Program-made: the position numbers and the translations under genes | Notes under the pieces: model-generated | Told to the model about the DNA's origin: nothing | Database searches by the model: none | What the model saw: the letters and a program-made list of their open reading frames with translations, nothing else | Shown: positions 14,326 through 16,757 of the stretch, piece by piece | Position numbering within the stretch: position 1 is the first letter of the stretch | Layout of the letters: the number at the start of each line of letters is the position of its first letter | DNA from: Methanobacteriota archaeon | Lineage (GTDB): Archaea; Thermoplasmatota; Poseidoniia; Poseidoniales; Poseidoniaceae | Reading direction: 5' to 3' | DNA length: 16,757 bases | Assembly: GCA_002726845.1 (NCBI GenBank) | Contig: PBSP01000076.1 | Location: 1 to 16,757, forward strand

Positions 14326-16757
14326 GACCCATCGCTACCAACGTTCCAGTATTGCAACTCAGTGTTTGCGTCAACGTACCATCCTGTTTCGCCTTGACTT
14401 GTCCCAGGCGCAGCCTGCATGACACCAACTTGGCCTGCCTTTGTTGCAAGCTCTTGTCGTACGTCATCGGCAATTTCGGGTTGGTTATGTTCTGCGGACT
14501 CTTGCACCGTTTGAACCGCATCGGAATGTTCTGTCTGAGGTTCAGTAGAATCCGTTTCTTCGACCTCGGTATTGATTTCTTCAGAATGCTCTCCAAAATC
14601 ATCATCGTCGTAATAATCCTCATCGTCCCAATCCTCATCCTTTTGGCTTCCTTTGCGAATGAGGACCACCAGAACGATGAAAATCATGAGCAGCAATCCT
14701 ATGATGATGGAAACTGCGGTGTTTGTTGAACCGAGTGCACCACTCAGAAGAACCGAATCAACATCAAAGAATTGTTGCGATATCAATCCGTTCCATTCCA
14801 CTGTACAGGAACGGTCGGAACCCGCTTGTTCAAGTTCGATTTCCCATGTATCTGATTTCACATGACTTGCCTTCCCTGAAGTGCAACTAACACCTGTCTT
14901 GTCTGGGTTGACTTCGACTCTGTTGCCTTGGGAATCCTCTGCCCAAACAGTGATGAGGGCAACTTCACCTTGGCTTCGAGTCTCGTTGGCCATACCTGTG
15001 ATAACACGGACGGCCTGACCTGGAACAATCGTTAGTGGAATGGTGTGTTCAGCATCACCTTGTGCAATTTCAAGATCGTAAATCCCACTCGTTACACCCG
15101 TTAATTGCCAATAACCTGGACCGCTCGATGATGCATCAAAGAGTACAAAATCGCCTGTCACCAGTTCCACGCTTTCTGCTGGAGCCCTGTTTTGATGAAC
15201 GTCTACCAATTCAACGAAAATGTCGAACGGAACCCCCGCTTTGATGACCAAACCTGCATCATCAGCAGTGACGAGAGAGGACCCCTCTCCGGGTACAACG
15301 TTGATGCGAACTGCTGCAAAGACGCCATCCGCATTGGCTCGTATTTCGTGTTCACCCACTTCAGTTGGGTACCATTTTCCATCGGCCATACGAATCTCAA
15401 GAGTACGGTCGACACCCGCTACAGTCCAGTTTACAGCGACATAGGGGATGGTATTACCGTAGGCATCCTTGAATTTCGGATCAAAATCAAGGTAGGAATC
15501 AGCAGCGACCTGTGTCCCCGGTTCAGGCAATTCAATGAAAGCCAGTCGACCTGCTGTAACCTCACCCGACCATTGCGCCTGATGGACAATTCCAGTGGAC
15601 GCATCAAAATAGGACGAACTGAATCGAAGAACTTCCAATTCTTTCGGCATAATTGACACATACGAGTCAAAAATCTCAACCGCAGCAAATTCACCCTCTG
15701 TCTTGGTGATGTTCGCTTCAACCTGCCATACATTTCCAAAAGTGTCCATCGCCTCATGAACCAACGCCAATTGGGTTCCTGAGGAAACAGAGGATTGACT
15801 TGAGACCAACTGTGTAGCATGAGCGGACCCGTGCACCACATCCACGTTAATGGAAGCAGGGACATCTGAATCGATCACATCAATCGCAAACTGGCCTGAC
15901 TGACCAGGAGTCCAGTGCACCTCATCCCCAACTTGTGAAAGTATGCCGTTGTCCACAGTCCAATTCCCTAAAGGAATTGGCACAGCAGAGCGGTAGCCTT
16001 GCGAATCGGTACGAACCGCATCAAGACGGTAGGATTCTCCAGAAACATACACGGTTTCATCGGGTGTAATTTCAATTTCAACAATCGAAGCATCAGCAGG
16101 TACAACACGGATTGTGCTGTTCCCCCAAATGGCACCGGCTCGAACCGAAAGATTCCAGATACCAGGTGCGGAAGCATAGTAATATCCAACTGGGGTTATG
16201 GTACCGTTTTCAACGGTCCATACCTTGTTTCCAGCAATCGTATTGTTCATTTTCTGACCGTACGAGTCAACTAGATCGGGATACAACTGCAAACCTTGTC
16301 CACTACGCAAGATGAGGTTGCTCGGAAAAACAAATTCGTAAGGATCACCCGCTGTGGCTTCCATTGTGACCGTTGTTTCAAGTTGGTCGTAACGGGCAAC
16401 AACCTCGTACAGTCCGAGCGAAGGAGGGGTCCATGAAGGCTCACCCTGCCCGACATAGATACCGTCAACGGTCCACACCACATCTTGACCTGAACGAGGG
16501 TTGTCGTGTGAGTCAATGAGATCGGCTTGCAAGACAAACGGATATTTTGCCCGCGGTTGATCGGTTGTGTTGATACGAATGGATTGACCCCAGCCAGCTT
16601 CAACCGAGACAACAACCGTATCGTTGAAGCCAGCATGTTCTGCACGAATGGTTACCATTCCAGCTGACCACGGGAAAAACAACCCGGTTTCTTCGATGGT
16701 TCCATTGCTTGCTGACCACGTAATTTCACCATCGACGACATTGTTCAACGCATCGTA
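14307..16757 (-). CDS. Large surface protein with Ig-like repeats, C-terminal membrane anchor and acidic tail (5' end outside window)
   Basis: The frame is open to the right edge, so the signal peptide and unknown further repeats lie beyond it. Numbering from the TTG at 16748 (813 residues visible), repeats of 82-93 residues end near 52, 134, 219, 307, 400, 487, 577 and 668. Most carry a D-x-x-G/Q-N turn (DSYGQ, DAYGN, DSQGN), then a WTV-NGT-like strand, and finish in V-x-V-x-G, as in bacterial Ig-like/invasin-type domains. N-x-S/T sites are frequent. C622 and C648 in the last repeat could form a disulfide. A single membrane helix (677-697) is followed by basic RKG, placing the C-terminus inside. 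The cytoplasmic tail has an acidic run (about 704-724), a low-complexity Glu/Thr/Gln part and a terminal aromatic motif, GWYVDANTELQYW. It is probably an envelope or adhesion protein. Its stop overlaps the next gene, suggesting shared transcription. Confidence 0.85.
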   Translation of the reverse strand, partial: YDALNNVVDGEITWSASNGTIEETGLFFPWSAGMVTIRAEHAGFNDTVVVSVEAGWGQSIRINTTDQPRAKYPFVLQADLIDSHDNPRSGQDVVWTVDGIYVGQGEPSWTPPSLGLYEVVARYDQLETTVTMEATAGDPYEFVFPSNLILRSGQGLQLYPDLVDSYGQKMNNTIAGNKVWTVENGTITPVGYYYASAPGIWNLSVRAGAIWGNSTIRVVPADASIVEIEITPDETVYVSGESYRLDAVRTDSQGYRSAVPIPLGNWTVDNGILSQVGDEVHWTPGQSGQFAIDVIDSDVPASINVDVVHGSAHATQLVSSQSSVSSGTQLALVHEAMDTFGNVWQVEANITKTEGEFAAVEIFDSYVSIMPKELEVLRFSSSYFDASTGIVHQAQWSGEVTAGRLAFIELPEPGTQVAADSYLDFDPKFKDAYGNTIPYVAVNWTVAGVDRTLEIRMADGKWYPTEVGEHEIRANADGVFAAVRINVVPGEGSSLVTADDAGLVIKAGVPFDIFVELVDVHQNRAPAESVELVTGDFVLFDASSSGPGYWQLTGVTSGIYDLEIAQGDAEHTIPLTIVPGQAVRVITGMANETRSQGEVALITVWAEDSQGNRVEVNPDKTGVSCTSGKASHVKSDTWEIELEQAGSDRSCTVEWNGLISQQFFDVDSVLLSGALGSTNTAVSIIIGLLLMIFIVLVVLIRKGSQKDEDWDDEDYYDDDDFGEHSEEINTEVEETDSTEPQTEHSDAVQTVQESAEHNQPEIADDVRQELATKAGQVGVMQAAPGTSQGETGWYVDANTELQYWNVGSDGSWTRVQ
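14358..14434 (-). other. Terminal GWYxD...YW motif of the surface protein's cytoplasmic end
   Basis: The last 26 residues read ETGWYVDANTELQYWNVG and on to SWTRVQ. Paired tryptophans around GWY-D, YW and SWT resemble small aromatic modules such as DUF2510 (pattern GWYPD...RYWDG..WT). It is separated from the membrane helix by about 85 low-complexity residues, as expected of a tethered interaction module. The match is by eye. The motif spans roughly the bases between the surface-protein stop and 14390, and the range given is approximate. Confidence 0.35.

Noticed and set aside
15192..15656. Plus-strand frame of 154 residues opposite the surface protein
   Set aside because: No recognisable pattern or start signal; it is antisense to well-formed Ig-like repeats.
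1..16757. tRNA or rRNA genes, CRISPR array, insertion sequence or prophage parts
   Set aside because: Nearly all bases are in well-supported protein genes; no repeat-spacer pattern, transposase motif or cloverleaf was seen in the short gaps.

Overview
The window is a dense, intron-free stretch of prokaryotic DNA with ten complete protein genes and two genes cut by the window edges. No rRNA, tRNA, mobile element or CRISPR array was seen, and the longest gap without a gene is under 130 bases. The style suggests a planktonic marine archaeon of the Marine Group II (Poseidoniales) kind. The clues are a surface protein of Ig-like repeats with one C-terminal membrane anchor and a long acidic tail, compact units with ATGA/GTGA/TGATG junctions, Shine-Dalgarno sites matching GGAGGTGATC, and TATA-like rather than clear -35/-10 promoters. 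No phylogenetic marker is present, so this is inference; a marine bacterium is not excluded.

Left part (1-9575): a catabolic neighbourhood, nearly all on the minus strand. In transcription order it reads LLM-type flavin oxidoreductase, asparaginase II-like amidohydrolase, ALDH8-type semialdehyde dehydrogenase and ketopantoate hydroxymethyltransferase (panB). After a small plus-strand membrane-protein gene come the catalytic beta-type subunit of a 2-aminophenol 1,6-dioxygenase-like enzyme, an alpha-type subunit fused to a RidA-family 2-aminomuconate deaminase-like domain, and an APC amino-acid permease. The end of an SDR gene lies at the left edge on the plus strand. Dioxygenase, aldehyde dehydrogenase and deaminase are three consecutive steps: aminophenol-type ring to 2-aminomuconate semialdehyde, to 2-aminomuconate, to 4-oxalocrotonate plus ammonia. 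The likely theme is uptake and ring cleavage of an ortho-aminophenol-like compound. The true substrate and the later steps are not visible here.

Middle (9628-12348): a TPR-like protein on the minus strand. Divergent from it is a plus-strand pair, a membrane-anchored DNase I-like nuclease translationally coupled to a short galactokinase. The nuclease would act outside the cell on DNA; the kinase captures galactose or a related sugar.

Right part (12316-16757): on the minus strand, the repeat-rich surface protein (N-terminus outside the window) is followed by a single reading frame joining a GH1 beta-glycosidase to a sugar-1-phosphate nucleotidyltransferase. The last 33 bases of this frame are also the last 33 bases of the galactokinase on the other strand. 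Glycosidase, sugar kinase and nucleotidyltransferase together suggest a glycan-salvage route (free sugar, sugar-1-phosphate, NDP-sugar). The two most notable items are the aminomuconate module with its alpha-subunit/deaminase fusion and the GH1/nucleotidyltransferase fusion.
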